Below, piece by piece: positions 44,901 through 58,100 of a stretch of DNA of 64,000 nt. The notes under the pieces were generated by a model that saw nothing but the letters and a program-made list of their open reading frames with translations, did no database searches and was not told where the DNA came from. Source of the stretch: Oxytricha trifallax (taxonomy: Eukaryota > Ciliophora > Spirotrichea > Sporadotrichida > Oxytrichidae); NCBI GenBank assembly GCA_000711775.1, contig ARYC01019265.1, forward strand, positions 25,933 through 89,932, written 5' to 3'. The first letter of the stretch is position 1. Each line of letters opens with the position of its first letter. The translations under genes were made by a program, and so were the position numbers.

Positions 44901-44960
44901 AAACCACAATAATCATTGAGGAATCATGATAAAGCATAAACATAATTGAGAGTAGATTGA
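41960..44960 (+). CDS. Hypothetical Q/N/S-rich protein (five IESs)
   Basis: ATG 41960 (M-S-Y-V-A-D-D-G-A-W-A-Q-R-V-N-Q-E-I-N). Removal of five IESs gives one continuous polar protein: Q/N-rich first third, then N-Y-H-S-I-K-S-L-K-N-L-K-N-I and S-A-Y-A-F-G-G-V-S-N-I. A basic, serine-rich part follows (S-S-R-V-R-G-K-L-I-E-A-I-N-R-M-D-K). The C-terminal coiled coil reads L-I-N-L-E-N-Q-L-N-Q-E-R-K-M-R-Q-K-L-E-Q. It ends at TGA 44958-44960. No domain recognised. The quality of the five junctions makes the gene model good even though the function is unknown. Confidence 0.75.
42031..42138. other. IES, pointer AAAAAATAAGTC (108 bp)
   Basis: Twelve-base repeats at 42019-42030 and 42127-42138, the longest pointer in the window. 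Removal gives I-N-L-K-N-K-S-L-L-S-L-M-S-R-R. Confidence 0.92.
42386..43038. other. Long IES, pointer ATTTTGAA (653 bp)
   Basis: Repeats at 42378-42385 and 43031-43038, phase matched. Removal gives C-M-I-F-N-F-E-L-E-D-K-N-Q-Q. The insert is AT-rich with no gene. An 18-bp palindrome at 42371-42388 overlaps the left pointer. Confidence 0.85.
43681..43705. other. IES, pointer TGAT (25 bp)
   Basis: Repeats at 43677-43680 and 43702-43705. Removal joins I-N-L-D to Q-V-K-H-P-V-S-Q-I-T. Confidence 0.6.
44298..44331. other. IES, pointer TAAAT (34 bp)
   Basis: Repeats at 44293-44297 and 44327-44331. Removal gives A-S-N-V-C-K-Q-Y-E-Y-I-N-K-L and avoids a TGA. Confidence 0.82.
44427..44492. other. IES, pointer GATAAT (66 bp)
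   Basis: Repeats at 44421-44426 and 44487-44492. The insert has an in-frame TGA; removal gives D-E-D-Q-D-N-P-L-M-R-I-D-D-Y. Confidence 0.88.
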
Positions 44961-45166
44961 GTTAAAAAGGAATTAAAATAAGGATGTTATAACAGGCGAA
45001 GTAGTTGAATTACTATTTATGATTAAAGAATTTATTAACAATTGATTAGTTTAATTTAATGCAATAATTTATAATATTTTAAGGATACTAGTAAGCTATT
45101 TAAATAAGAAACCTTCACTTTTTTAAAGTTTTACCCTTACTAATATTACTTTAAATTTGTATAAAC

Positions 45167-45829
45167 ATGGTAGAATCAAACTCTCATGATTTCATTGCAA
45201 GTGAAATTGGAGCAAGTAAGTTATCCAATGCTGATTTCCCTTTACATGAATATATTAATCATCTTTTATCTAATTGACGACTCCCTCTCATCAAGTCTAA
45301 CATTCTTACTAACTATATATTGTTATAGACTTCGTTGATGCTTATTTGATCTCGAATGCTGAGGTTGTTCAGTTGATGAAGGGAAACCGCAGTGACAAGG
45401 ACAAATTGGTAGGAGCAGGAGTGGGTCTCAACATGCCTCAAGGAATCAACCAGATCGGAGATGAGATGCAGAGAAAGACTGAACAGTATGTCAACAAGTT
45501 CAACATCTTTGAGCAGAAGGATAAAGTCATGGTCATCAGAGCGTAAGTTTATCAATATTTCTGGATAATCCCTACACTTCCATGATTAAACTCAAATTTG
45601 ATCATTTAAATCAATCTATTTCGTTTACTTAAATTATTAATGCTAAACCTTAATTGAATTCAGCGAGATGCAGAAATTCAATGAAATCCCAGAAATTGAG
45701 TTGATCTTGCTTTGGAATTTGGCTCCTGGTAGCTATGAGGAAGCTGTGACTTTGATCCCCTAACTCAAAGATAGACCTGAAGATGCTATCAACCATTTGA
45801 TCGAGTTCATCAACAAGAACAAGACTTGA
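45167..45829 (+). CDS. RPB4: RNA polymerase subunit Rpb4-like
   Basis: 142-residue protein of the Rpb4/Rpc9 (HRDC-like) family, which pairs with Rpb7 in the polymerase stalk. Exons 45167-45215, 45329-45542 and 45664-45829; introns 45216-45328 (GTAAG...TATAG) and 45543-45663 (GTAAG...TTCAG). Family blocks: N-A-E-V-V-Q-L-M, Y-V-N-K-F-N-I-F, V-M-V-I-R-A, E-I-P-E-I-E-L-I-L-L-W-N-L-A, E-E-A-V-T-L-I-P-Q-L-K-D. The final helix contains A-I-N-H-L-I-E-F-I. TGA 45827-45829. No IES seen. GC content is well above the neighbours, glutamine is almost always CAA or CAG, and only one TAA is used, which suggests strong codon selection. Rpc9 is the alternative name. Confidence 0.82.
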
Positions 45830-46176
45830 GTGTGAGAACCATCCCTAGAATTATATAATTAATATTGAGAATAAGATAGATAATGAGTTTAGAGTAGTAA
45901 AGTAAATCAAAAAAGATTCATGCTGCTTCACTCGCTCTAAACTTTGCATTTAATGAAATTAGTTTTGATTGTTATGTAGATAATTAATTTGGAAAATTCA
46001 ATAATTTACTATGATTTCATTTCTACTTTCGCTCATAATATCTATTTAATATCTATGGGGAGTTAAAATTAAATGTGATTATAAATTGGATTAATATATC
46101 TTCTTATTTTTTTGTATTAATCATTTCGTGACCCAATATACTTTAAGCAAATTTGTTTGAATAATATATATTTTAA
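45830..46176. other. AT-rich intergenic DNA
   Basis: Spacer between RPB4 and the dynein gene. Nothing supported. Confidence 0.5.
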
Positions 46177-49100
46177 ATGGAATAAAAGAAAAAGGATTTG
46201 CACAGTTAATCTGTAAGAGACCTTACCTAATCTCAGTTCGTCATGAACAGAGATGCTTCAGATTTATAGTAAAAATTGCTTGCACAAAGATTGTATGCAA
46301 AATACTCTGATACTGGCCATATTATACCCAACAAAGTAAGTGCCTATAAAAAGATGTTATAAAATACCTAACAATTCAATTATATAGTTGGTGGGACCTC
46401 CAATGCCAAGTGGATCGTCAATTCTAGGGTCGCATAGAAGAAGTTTACAAATAGATGACTCTGTATTATCACTAAACAAGAAATCCGCATCCCTTGCTAG
46501 ATTTAAGAGGCCAGAGGAATTGATGAGTCCTGATGCCTAGGAAGTCAGAAAGAATTCACAAATGAGAGCTAAACTTCCAAAGATTCAAAGTCGAAAGCAT
46601 ATTGATATTAGCTAGACACCATTGCCTACTCTACCTTTCCCAAGGGTTTTAGGAAAAGATATTATTTCACCATTCCCTGGTAGTTAAGATCACCTTGCTC
46701 TTAAGAGAATTCAAAAATGTAAATAGATTCATTAATTTATTTTTAATTGAATTATTGCTTAACACCAAGCATAAGCCTCAATTTTAGCCGACAGTTAAAA
46801 CTTAACAGCTTCGACTTCATAGTAAATTTTAAACTCTTATCGTAATGGGGCATAAGGATCAGGCTTTTTAGCATAGTCTCAGTCCTAATTAACATTGAAA
46901 ACTGCCCTATAAAATCCAACACACAATTAAACCCTTCTTCACAATTAGTCTACACTCTCTCTGATATCTCCAAATGATAAAACTCTTGCTATTCTTGAGT
47001 CTCATTAAAGAAGGAACAATAGAACTTCCCTGACTCATCACCAATCTTTCTAACAGTTACTGCCAATTGATAATTCTAAAATTCTTAACAGTACTTTAGA
47101 AGCTCATGGTCAACACCACAATGGCACACATGACCAAACTTAGACAAACGCTTCAGCATTGATACTTAGAAATGTTCCTCTCCCAAACTACGAACAAACT
47201 AAGTAAATCATGACATTTGACCCTGCAAAGATCAAACCAAAGCCAACATCTGATATCAAGAAAATTATGGTTAGATAGGGTATGAAGCCCACTCCCTTAG
47301 AATTCATAAAACTGGTGTAACTTGACCCTGACTTCTAAAATCGTTTTTGCTATTGCAACAAAAAAGAAGACTTCTACGAATTTGAAATTGTACCATTTAG
47401 CGATAAGAATGAAGCTGAGTACATGACAGTAAGTTAGAGAGGAGTTGTCCATTTCATCAAAGGAGAGGCAAACTTTATGAGTATCCCAGAGTGGGAAAGA
47501 GAGCAAAGAATTTATAAGAATATCTAGAAAATTCCATTCTTTTTGAAATACAGAACCTGGAAGACTTTCTCAGCATGGAAAACTTTAATGAGAAGAACCA
47601 TGATCTTTAAGACTAGTGATTTCCTAAACAGAGAGCTATTCATTCTAGATTCTGAATTAAGCAAGCCGTTACTAGATATTAGAATGAAAACTTTCAACAT
47701 CCAAAAGATGCAAATGGTTGCTATGAACACTGAAAAGCCTAGAAACATGCAGGAATTCTTTGAACATCAAGATAAGCAGAGAAAAACAGTCAACGAATCT
47801 CTAAATAAAATTGAGAAAGAAATTAAAAACATCTTGATCGACTCCTGCGATAGCTCTATGAGAACCTTTAGAGAGGAAAACAGAATATCACTCAACGACA
47901 ACCAAGAGGATGATGACAATGAAGAAGCCGAGCCTTTTCTCGTTGGTGACGAAACTCATAAATAAATGCCATACACTTAGGAAGCAACAACTAGGACACA
48001 TTACAAAAAACTTGCCAAGTATATTAGACTTACTGATTACATGATTATTGACTCAAAGCTTAGATTAATCCAGTATTCTATCACAAATGTGTTGAAAATA
48101 GTCCAGCTTGATTTCAAACTCCCAAGAAAATTCTTAATTGGCGATAAAATTCAACAAGTCCCATTGTTTGAAATTACAATTGACTTTTAAGGGTTTGATC
48201 TCTACTTTAATCCAAACAAATTCGATGTCAGAGATGCCATTAAAAACTCGATCACTGAGGGTGTTAACAGTGTATGTAGATATGAGCTTTTCATTAACCA
48301 GCCAGAATTTGAGACATACATTAATGTTCAGGAATAAGAAGACCATCTGTTTGATGAATAAAATGACCTTATGTCTCTAGCTATAGGTTCTGATATGCTA
48401 ATCAGAGACACTGAACTCATCTCTCAAGCAATCGATGGAGTCTTCGATGACATGAAAGAGGAAGTGAAGGAGTATGATCAGTTTGTTCAAATTTACAATG
48501 AAAACATCACCACTACAGCTGAAGACTTCAGATAGAGAGACCATGACTTTATGAATTAAAAGATTAAACAACTTGAAAACCAGTAAGAAGAGATATTATA
48601 GATAAAAATATTTGAGAAAAACCTTATTTTATTATCATATAACTTTTCTTATTTGAATATACTCTAATGTAAATAAATTTTAATTTAAAAGACATTTTTA
48701 GTTTTTGATAATTATATTGCGAGTAAAATTTAATTACAGTAAAACCTTCGAAGAAATTTTTTAAATTGATTAATAGTCATATAAAAATAACTCTAAACAA
48801 AATAAAATTAGATTTTAATAACCCTATAAAGAGATTGACAGGCTAGATGTAAGAAAAACCATAAAGGTTGTAAGACTAGACGGTGAAAAAATGAAGAAGA
48901 GAATCAGAGAAAGTCCCAAGCAAGTTTGGAAGATGCTCTAAGATTTCATCCCAAAGTTCTAATTTGAGAAATTAGATGCCCTTTGTGAGACTTTAAAATT
49001 AGAGTTCAGTAAGATTGCCAATAAACCTCAATCAATCGACTAGTTCGTTGTAATTATGAAGGATTTGAACGATCTTAGTGGTAGAATAGACAATTTTGCT

Positions 49101-52100
49101 TCAATGTTCCAAGAAATTGAAGAGTACAACATCTTGATGGACGAGCATAAAATCAAACTGCCAGACAAGAATAAATCAAAATTCAAGGAGACTCAATCCC
49201 TCTTAATTAAAACTAGAAAGTAGATGGAGGAAGGTCTAGAAGCAGGGGAAGTCGAGGAACTTAAGTTCAAGAAGCAGTTAATAGATACTGAAATTCCTAA
49301 GCTTAACAAGCAATCTAAAGCTATTTTAGATGAGCTGACTAATGTTATGTTTAGTGACTCTAAAACTTAAATCATGGACGCTGTGAGAAAGCTTGAAGAA
49401 ATTGGTGAAAGTGTTACCTATAATTTTTGAGATTATATAGAAATTACTAAAAGTAATAGTACATCTATCTGTAAATAATTAGTTATAAATGAAAGAAAGA
49501 GGAAAATAACTTAATACTTATTAGAAATTCCTTGAACTCGAAGACACTCCTTTTGAAAGTGTGAATGATGCATTCAATGACTGGAACTTGAAGTATAAAC
49601 TTTGGAAAGGACTGGATGAATTATTATCCTATAAAATTAATGGAAATATTATTTTGTTTATTATTCACTCTTATCAAATTCTTTTAAAATTTTTTCTTTT
49701 ATTTACCAAGGAATATTTTTTTACTTTAAAATTGAATAACTAAAATATCGTCCCAAGAAAATATATTTTTTTGCAGCATGTTTTAGGGTTTAAATGGATT
49801 TATCTCTCTAGAGATTGGGTCAACACTAAATTTACCGCTATAGATGTTGAAGACATTTAGAAATAGGTTGACAAATTTTTCAGTTCAGCAAGTGTATGCT
49901 ATATTAATATGAAAGAAAATCCTGTAACCTAGATTTTCAAAGAAAAGGTTGATGTTCTTAAGAGCACTATGCCAGTTGTCAGCTATCTAAGAAGCGATCT
50001 TCAAGAAAGACATTGGATAGAGATTTATGAATTAAATTAATACACTTATACCTATTCAATTATATTATGATGTATTTATGACATTCTTGGTATGACTTTA
50101 GACTTGAATAACGATGACTTTACTCTAAACAGCTTGATAGAACTCAATGTGAAATAAGAAAAGGACAAAATAGGTGAGATCGCTTAAAAAGCTGAAAAAG
50201 AGAAGGAGTTAGAGGCAACCTATGAGAAAGTAGCCGCAGAATGGAGAAAAGCTATCTTCGAGACAAAGCAGCACAAAGATGCCTACTTTATTCTTGGAAG
50301 CACAGAAGACGTTAACAATTTGTTAGAAGAGTCTATGGTTACATTATCAAATGTTTTAGGCGCTAGATTTGTAGACATTATTAGAGAATTGGTTGAGCAA
50401 CTCTATAAAAAGCTATAATACTTGGAGAATTTATTAAATGAATGGCAAACATTCCAAAGAACATGGATGTACCTAGAAAATATCTTTAATGGTTCTGATA
50501 TCGCTTAAAAAATGGGTCAAGATGCTAAGAAATTCTAAACTGTTGACGCTTAATGGAAAGACATAATGAAGTCTACTCATGGAAACCCAGGAGTCTTCAG
50601 ATTCATCAATAATAACTATAAGGATGGACAACCATATCTTGACTTATTTAAGAACAACAACAAGATCTTAGACGATATTTAAAAGAGTCTTGAAGTTTTG
50701 CTTGAGAAAAAGCGTTCAGAGTTCTCAAGATTCTATTTCTTGTCTAATGACGAACTTTTATCAATTTTAGCTGAGGCAAGTAGAGATCCAGAATGTGTCT
50801 AGGCACATCTAAGAAAACTCTTTGAAAACATTAACCGAATTACCTTTGAATATGATGAAATAACCAAGATCATTTCAGCTGAGAAAGAAGTTATCAAGAT
50901 TAAGAAAGTAAAGACTGGAGGTAACTAGCCAGTAGAGAAATGGCTACTTTAATTGCAAGATAACATGATGGGAGCTGTTAAGAAATTCATTAAAGATGCT
51001 CACTATGCTTATAAAGAAGATGAAGAGTTCAAGAGACATTAATGGGTTATGGAAGATCATCCAGCTCAAGCAGTCTGTGTTGTTGCATCAATAAATTGGT
51101 GTGGAGCAACTGAAAACTTACTTAAGGATGAAGATGAGGTCAGCGAAGGACTCGCTTGGTGGTATTCAGAGAATGTCAAATAACTCGAAGAACTTACTAA
51201 AATTGATTTCCCTTATATTTCATTTTTTAATTGTCTCCAGATCAGACATAGATTCAAGAAAGAGAAAGGCTGTAGTGGCACTTATAACTTAAGATGTACA
51301 TTCATTCTTTCAAAATTCTGCTAAATCTTTTATAGGTATTTTCTGTGTAATTATAATAATATTTTTGCTTCAAGCCAACATTTGTAAAGTTTGCATGAAG
51401 TATATAACTATTATTTAACCATTATTCTTCTTAAACTCAATATTTTCTAATTAATCATTTAAAGCTATTCTTTTAAACATATCTAAATTGCATATTCAAT
51501 ATAAGCGAATTTAATTTTAATAAAACTTATCCTATATTTGTGAAATATGAGATTCCTTAGTTTGCTTTAAACTTACTCATAGTTCTATTAGATTTTAATG
51601 ATTTAAAAAAACTTATTAATAGTGTTCTAAGTTATCCCTATTATAGCTACAATTGTTTTGATAATAAATTATCCTGATCATAAAGTCATGAATATAAAAT
51701 AACCTAAATAATATTATTCTAAGTTTAAAAATTAAAGTAAATTTAGTATAATTCCAAGTACAATTGTTTTAATCCATAGTTTAATACAAATTAATACTAT
51801 TTATTTTATAACAAATTAATACTTTTAAGACTAAATACCACTTAATTATTGTTAATTTATTAAATTAATACATAATAAATTTTTATGTTAAATTCATATA
51901 ACTTTATTTAACTTATCAACATTAAATTTACTTAATTTCATTTCACGTTAAATTTCATTTAAATAGTGAATTTGAAGCAATCCCTATAATTGTTAAATCA
52001 CTCACTCACTTTAAGAATTTTAACTGACTTTTGAAAGAGTGATTATAGAGATATTGTAGAGGAATTGATTAAAGAAGAAGTAGAAAATCCCCATGATTTC

Positions 52101-55100
52101 AAGTGGCAACAATAACTTAGATACTACTACTCAAATGAAGAGATTGCAATCAAACAAGTTAATGCATAACTTGACTATGGCTATGAATATCTTGGTGCTC
52201 ATACAAGACTTGTTATCACACCACTCACTGATAGATGTTGGATGACTATTACTGGTTCATTGCACATTAAATTGGGAGCTGCCCCAGCTGGACCAGCAGG
52301 TACTGGTAAAACTGAAAGTACTAAAGATTTGGCCAAGGGTCTAGGAAAATATTGTGTAGTGTTCAATTGCTCAGATCAGATCAACTACAAAATGATGGAA
52401 CAATTATTCTCAGGTCTGGCTTCAACAGGTTCTTGGGCATGTCTTGATGAGTTTAACAGAATTGACATTGAAGTACTATCAGTTATTGCTTAACAGATAT
52501 TAACAATCAGAAATGCTATGCTTCAATAAAGAACTGAGTTCTAACTTGGAGATAGATATATCGGTCATTTCGTTGACACTATGGGTATTTTTATTACTAT
52601 GAATCCTGGTTACAAGGGTAGAACTGAACTCCCAGATAACTTGAAGGTATTATTCAGACCAGTATCTATGATGATCCCAGATTATGCTCTCATTGCAGAA
52701 ATTATGCTTTTTGCCGAGGGATTCGTCCAAGCTAAACCACTCTCAAGAAAAATGACAAAGCTATATAAATTAGCTTCTGAATAGTTGTCACAGTAAGCTC
52801 ATTATGACTTTGGTATGAGAGCTGTAAAGTCAGTGCTTGTTATGGCAGGTTAAGTTAAGAGAAATAATCCAAAGATGCCAGAGGATATTGTGCTCATTAG
52901 AGCGATGAGAGACTCAAATATACCAAAGTTTATTAAGGAAGATCTGCCTCTCTTTAATTATTATTGCAATCATATAGTTTACTTATTTCATTGTTTATAA
53001 TTTACTAAATGCTATTGTTAAGGATTTATTCCCAGGAACATAACTTCCAGAATCTCAATATGATATGCTTATAAACCCATTGAAGAAAAAATATAAACTA
53101 ATATATAATATATTAAAATTCCTTCTAAATCAGGAGAGTAATTAAACCCCTTAATGTTCTACTAAAAACCAAGTTTATAAATAAATATATCTAAAGAGTT
53201 AATTTTAATTCAACATATATTTCATAATATATTTCAACAGCAATAAATATATTTTGATGATTACAAGCTATCAATGATACCCAATCATAATCAGGCTTGA
53301 CTTCAGATCCAGATTAAATAGAGAAGATTATCTAATTCTATGAAACAATGAATGTTAGATTCGGGTTAATGATCATTGGACAAACTCTGACTGGCAAAAC
53401 AACAATCATCAAAAGTTTGAAGTAAGCCATGAACCAAATGAGAAAGAATGGTTACACTGGAGAAGATTACTATGCTATTTTCTTAAATAATTATCTACGC
53501 TTTATTATACTTAGCTGTGGAAAGTGAAACTTTAAATCCAAAGTCAATTAGTTTAGATGAACTTTATGGTTCTTTCTCGCATTTAACATAAGAATGGACT
53601 GATGGTTTGGCATCCTAACTTATCCGTGGCTTTGTTGAGAAGACACATAATGATATGAAATGGGTTATTTTCGATGGACCTGTTGACGCTATTTGGATTG
53701 AAAACATGAATACAGTCCTCGATGATAACATGACACTTTGTCTCAGTTGTGGTGAAAGAATAAGACTTAGACCTGAAATGAGAATGATCTTTGAAGTTAA
53801 TGAGATTAATGATTTTTTAATTAAGTTGACGATTTATCTCAAGCATCACCTGCAACAGTATCTCGTTGCGGTATGGTTTACGCTAGTCCCAGCACTCTTT
53901 CTTGGAAACCTTTAGTATCATCTTGGATTCAATAACTACCAGAGGAATTACTAGAAAAAACTCAAAAGATATAGCTGTAATGGCTCTTTGATACTCATAT
54001 TGACAACACAATCGAACTCGTGAGAGGAAAAGCTTTTAAAGAACCTATTCCCACTGTTGACAATAACTTTGTCATATCTATGTGCAGATTGATGCAGTCA
54101 ATCCTTGAGCATGTAATCGACATCAAGAAATATGTAGGAGATAGACAGAAGAAAGCTATCATTAAGATCTTCATTTATTGTTTGGCTTGGTCATTTGGAG
54201 GAAGCATTGATTCATAACATTATTCTTCTTTTGAAGTATACCTAGGTACTGCCTTCAATATTAGTGATTTACCAAAGACCTCTATTTTTGATAATAAGTT
54301 AGTTTAAGGGGCTGAAATGCTTGAATATGCAACATGGGTTCAAGACCTTCCTAAATTTGAAATTATAAATCTGATATAGGATGACCTTAAATCTTAATAA
54401 GAGATGAATGCTTTTATTTAACTTTTTTTAAAAAAAGTTGTTATAATTTGAGTACTCTTCAGATAAGAGTTTCTTCGAGTTAGTGGTTCCAACAAAGGAT
54501 ACTGTAAGATTCTCATGGCTCTTGAAACAAAATATTATCAATGGAAACCCAGTCTTTTTCAATGGAATTACAGGAGTGGGGAAATCAATAATAGCCAACT
54601 CAACCATAGCAGAGATGAAGAAAAAAATGAATTATGAAGCTATTATTTTATCTTTCTCGTCTCAAACTTCATCAAAAGAAACTCAAAACTAAATTGAAGA
54701 TAAACTCGAAAAGAGAAGAAGAACTCTTCTCGGTGGTCCAAATGGAAAGAAAGTCATTCTCTTTATTGATGATGTTAACATGCCCGCTTATGATGACTAT
54801 GGAACTTAAATGCCTATTGAATTACTTAGATAATTCATTGATTTCAAGGGTCTCTATGACAGAGAAGGTTTGTATTGGAAAAATATTCAAGATACCACTT
54901 TAATTTGCTCAGCCGCTCCTCCTGAAGGTGGTAGAAAAGTTTTATCAAAGAGATTCACCAGGCATTTCCATATGATCTGTTTACCTCCCACTCAAGAAGA
55001 ATTTTACAAGAGTTATATATCTTTTTTTCTAACTTTAATTTTGAAAGAATCACTTTAAATGATATTCATGTCAATTATAGACGGCTTCTTCACCCCATTC

Positions 55101-58100
55101 AAAAAGGATGTCTAAATGCTATCCAAACCTATGGTCGATTCTACTCTTTTGATTTTCAAAAAGATCACTGCTTAATTAAGACCAACTCCAGCAAAGAGTC
55201 ATTACACATTTAACTTGAGAGATATTTCTAAAATATTCTAAGGAGTATGCATGGCTAAGACTCAAACACTTAATCGTAATGACAAGATGATTAAGTTATG
55301 GATCCATGAGGCATCAAGAGTATTCCATGATCGTTTGCTATAATAAATTGATATTTTACTTTTAATATTTCGTTTAGTATCATCAGAAGATAAGAAATGG
55401 TTCACAGAGTTAGTAGTTGATTTGATTAAAAATGCCTTCAGAGTAGACTGGACTCATGCAGACCTCTTTGAAAGCAAACCCTTAATCTTTGGAGATTTCA
55501 TGAAACGCAGTGTCCCTTATGAAGAGCGTTAATATGATGAAATCAGAGACATCGCATCAATGAGATTTTAAATCTATATTTTTTATTCAAAATGAGCACT
55601 TGTATCATGGATTATCAAGAAGAGTACAACATCGATCATATGAACAAATTCGATTTAGTTCTATTCCCTGAATGTTTGTAACACATCTCTAGAATTTGCA
55701 GAATTTTAAGACAACCAAGAGGCAATGCTCTTTTAGTAGGTGTCGGCGGTAGTGGAAAATAAACCTTAACTAGATTGAGTGCTTTCATTGCAGACTGTGC
55801 TTTTTCCACTCTGGAAGTGAAAAAGAATTTCAATCAAAATGATTTCAGAGATAACCTCAAGAAGGCAATTATTAAATATTAAGTATAATTCTGCAACAAA
55901 TCAAAAAAATATTATGCATAATGCTACCATGTGGAATCAAAGGAGAAAGAACAACATTCTTAATTAACGATAATTAAATCACAAATGAAAGCTTCCTAGA
56001 AGATGTAAATAATCTATTAAACTCTGGAGAAATTCCCAATCTCTGGCTTCAAGAAGACAAAGACCTAATTAATAATGATTTGCGTATAATTAAATTGATA
56101 TAACTATCTGATTAAGTATAATATTCTATTATAAAACTGCAGGTGAAAGAGGAATTTATGAAAACATTTACAACTTCTATCTTCAAAGAATGAGAGATAA
56201 CTTACATATAGTGCTCTGTCTTTCACCAGTAGGAGAATCTTTCAGAAGTAGAATTAGAATGTTCCCATCTATGGTAAACTGCTGTGCTATTAACTGGATT
56301 AACGCTTGGCCTGAAGAAGCCTTACTTAGTGTAAGTAGCAGATTCAAAAGTAACTTTTTCTAATTGTACTTGATGAAATTATGGATATGTTTTGCATAAT
56401 AAGATTCATATCGAAGATAGACATAATTAAGGAGCCAGCTCTTAAACACAAAATAGCTTAAATGTGCGTATATGTTCACTAATCAGTCGAAGAAGAATCA
56501 CACGTTTTCTATGAATCCCTGAAGCGCAAAGTTTACATCACTCCAAAGAGTTACTTGGATTTGATTAAATCTTATCAATTGTTCTTAGCTGAGAAAAATC
56601 AAGAACTTAGTGTTAGAAGAAACACGTTATTCACTGGTCTGAGTAAACTTCAAGAAACTAATAAGGAAGTCAGTAGACTTTCAGAAGAACTGATTTAAGA
56701 AAATTTAAATTGAAATCTATTCTACTAAAATTATTAATTTTCATATTTGTATTTAAAATGATCACCCTATAGCCAAATCTTGAAGTCTCAGTTTTAGAAG
56801 CAGAGCAGATGTCAAAGAAACTAGAGAAAGATAAGATTGAAGCCAACAAGAAGAAAATGGTTGTGGAAGAAGAAAAGAGAATAGTTGATAAGAAAGCTGC
56901 AGAAGTAACAGCTCAATATGATATTGCTATGGCTGAGTTATCAGCTGTACTTCCAATTCTTCAAGAAGCAGAATCTGCTCTAGATACTCTAAATCCTAAT
57001 GACATCACTGAAATCTTTCATTCCTTATAAGGTTTAATTCTTTTTAAAAATCAAAAGTACCAAATCACCATCTAAGGGTATCCTAAATACCATGATTATG
57101 ACCTACATGTTGATAGAAAGGAAGCACGATTATAAGAAAGTAGAATGGCCTCTATGCTAAAAAATGATGAGTGTTGGTTTCTTTGAAAAACTTAAGTCCT
57201 ACAAAAAGGATGATGTTCCTGAAAGAGTTGTTAAAGCTATGGATAAGTTTGTCCAAGAAAATCCTGACTTCACTCCAGAGAACGTCAAAAACTTAAATAT
57301 TTATCTTAAACTCTTCAAAGGCTTGCTATTCACTTTGCAAATGGTGTCTTGCTATTGGTAACTACGCGAAGGTAGCGAAGGAAATTGAGCCAAAGAAGAA
57401 AATGGTGGAAGCTATGGACGCGGAATTAAAGAAAGCCTAAGCTGAACTACAGTTGAAGGAGAACAAATTGAGAGAAGAGATGAAAAAAGTTGAAGACTTG
57501 GAGAGAGCTTATATTGAAGTCAAAGAGAAGAAAGAGAGATTAGAAAATGAAATTGAATTATGTAGATAGAGACTTGGAAGAGCTGAGAAACTTACGAGTG
57601 GTCTAGGAAGTGAGCATGAAAGATGGTAGGAGAATCTAAATAATGTGGAAGTAAATAATTGAAGTGAACTGTCTATTTATATTGAATGTACAGATACTAG
57701 ATAGCAGAATTACACAATTAGTTGGTGATGTTTTCATCGCAGCTGCTTGTATTTCATATTATGGACCTTTCACTGGAATCTTTAGAGAAAAGCTGGTGTC
57801 AAAATGGGTCGAAGAGTGCTTGTCATAAGAAATACCAACATCAGATAAATTTAACATGCCACTTGTAATGGGAGATCCTATGGAAATCTAAAACTGGAAT
57901 ATGAACGGTTTACCATCAGATTCAGTCTCTATTAGCAATGGTATAATAGTAAAGTATGGAACCAGAAAACCACTTATGATTGATCCCTAACAATAAGCCA
58001 CAAAGTGGATAAGAACAATGTACGCAGATGAAAATATTGTTAATCAAAAAGATATTGGATAACTTAAAATTACAAGAATGGGTGCAAAAGATATGATAAA

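Noticed and set aside
47297..48346. Three minus-strand frames of 69-74 codons
   Set aside because: Antisense shadows of the dynein tail.
57325..57357. Nine-base repeat CTTGCTATT at 57322-57330 and 57347-57355 as an IES pointer
   Set aside because: Removing the interval breaks the conserved dynein stalk frame; the true junction is the AAACT pair at 57289/57308.
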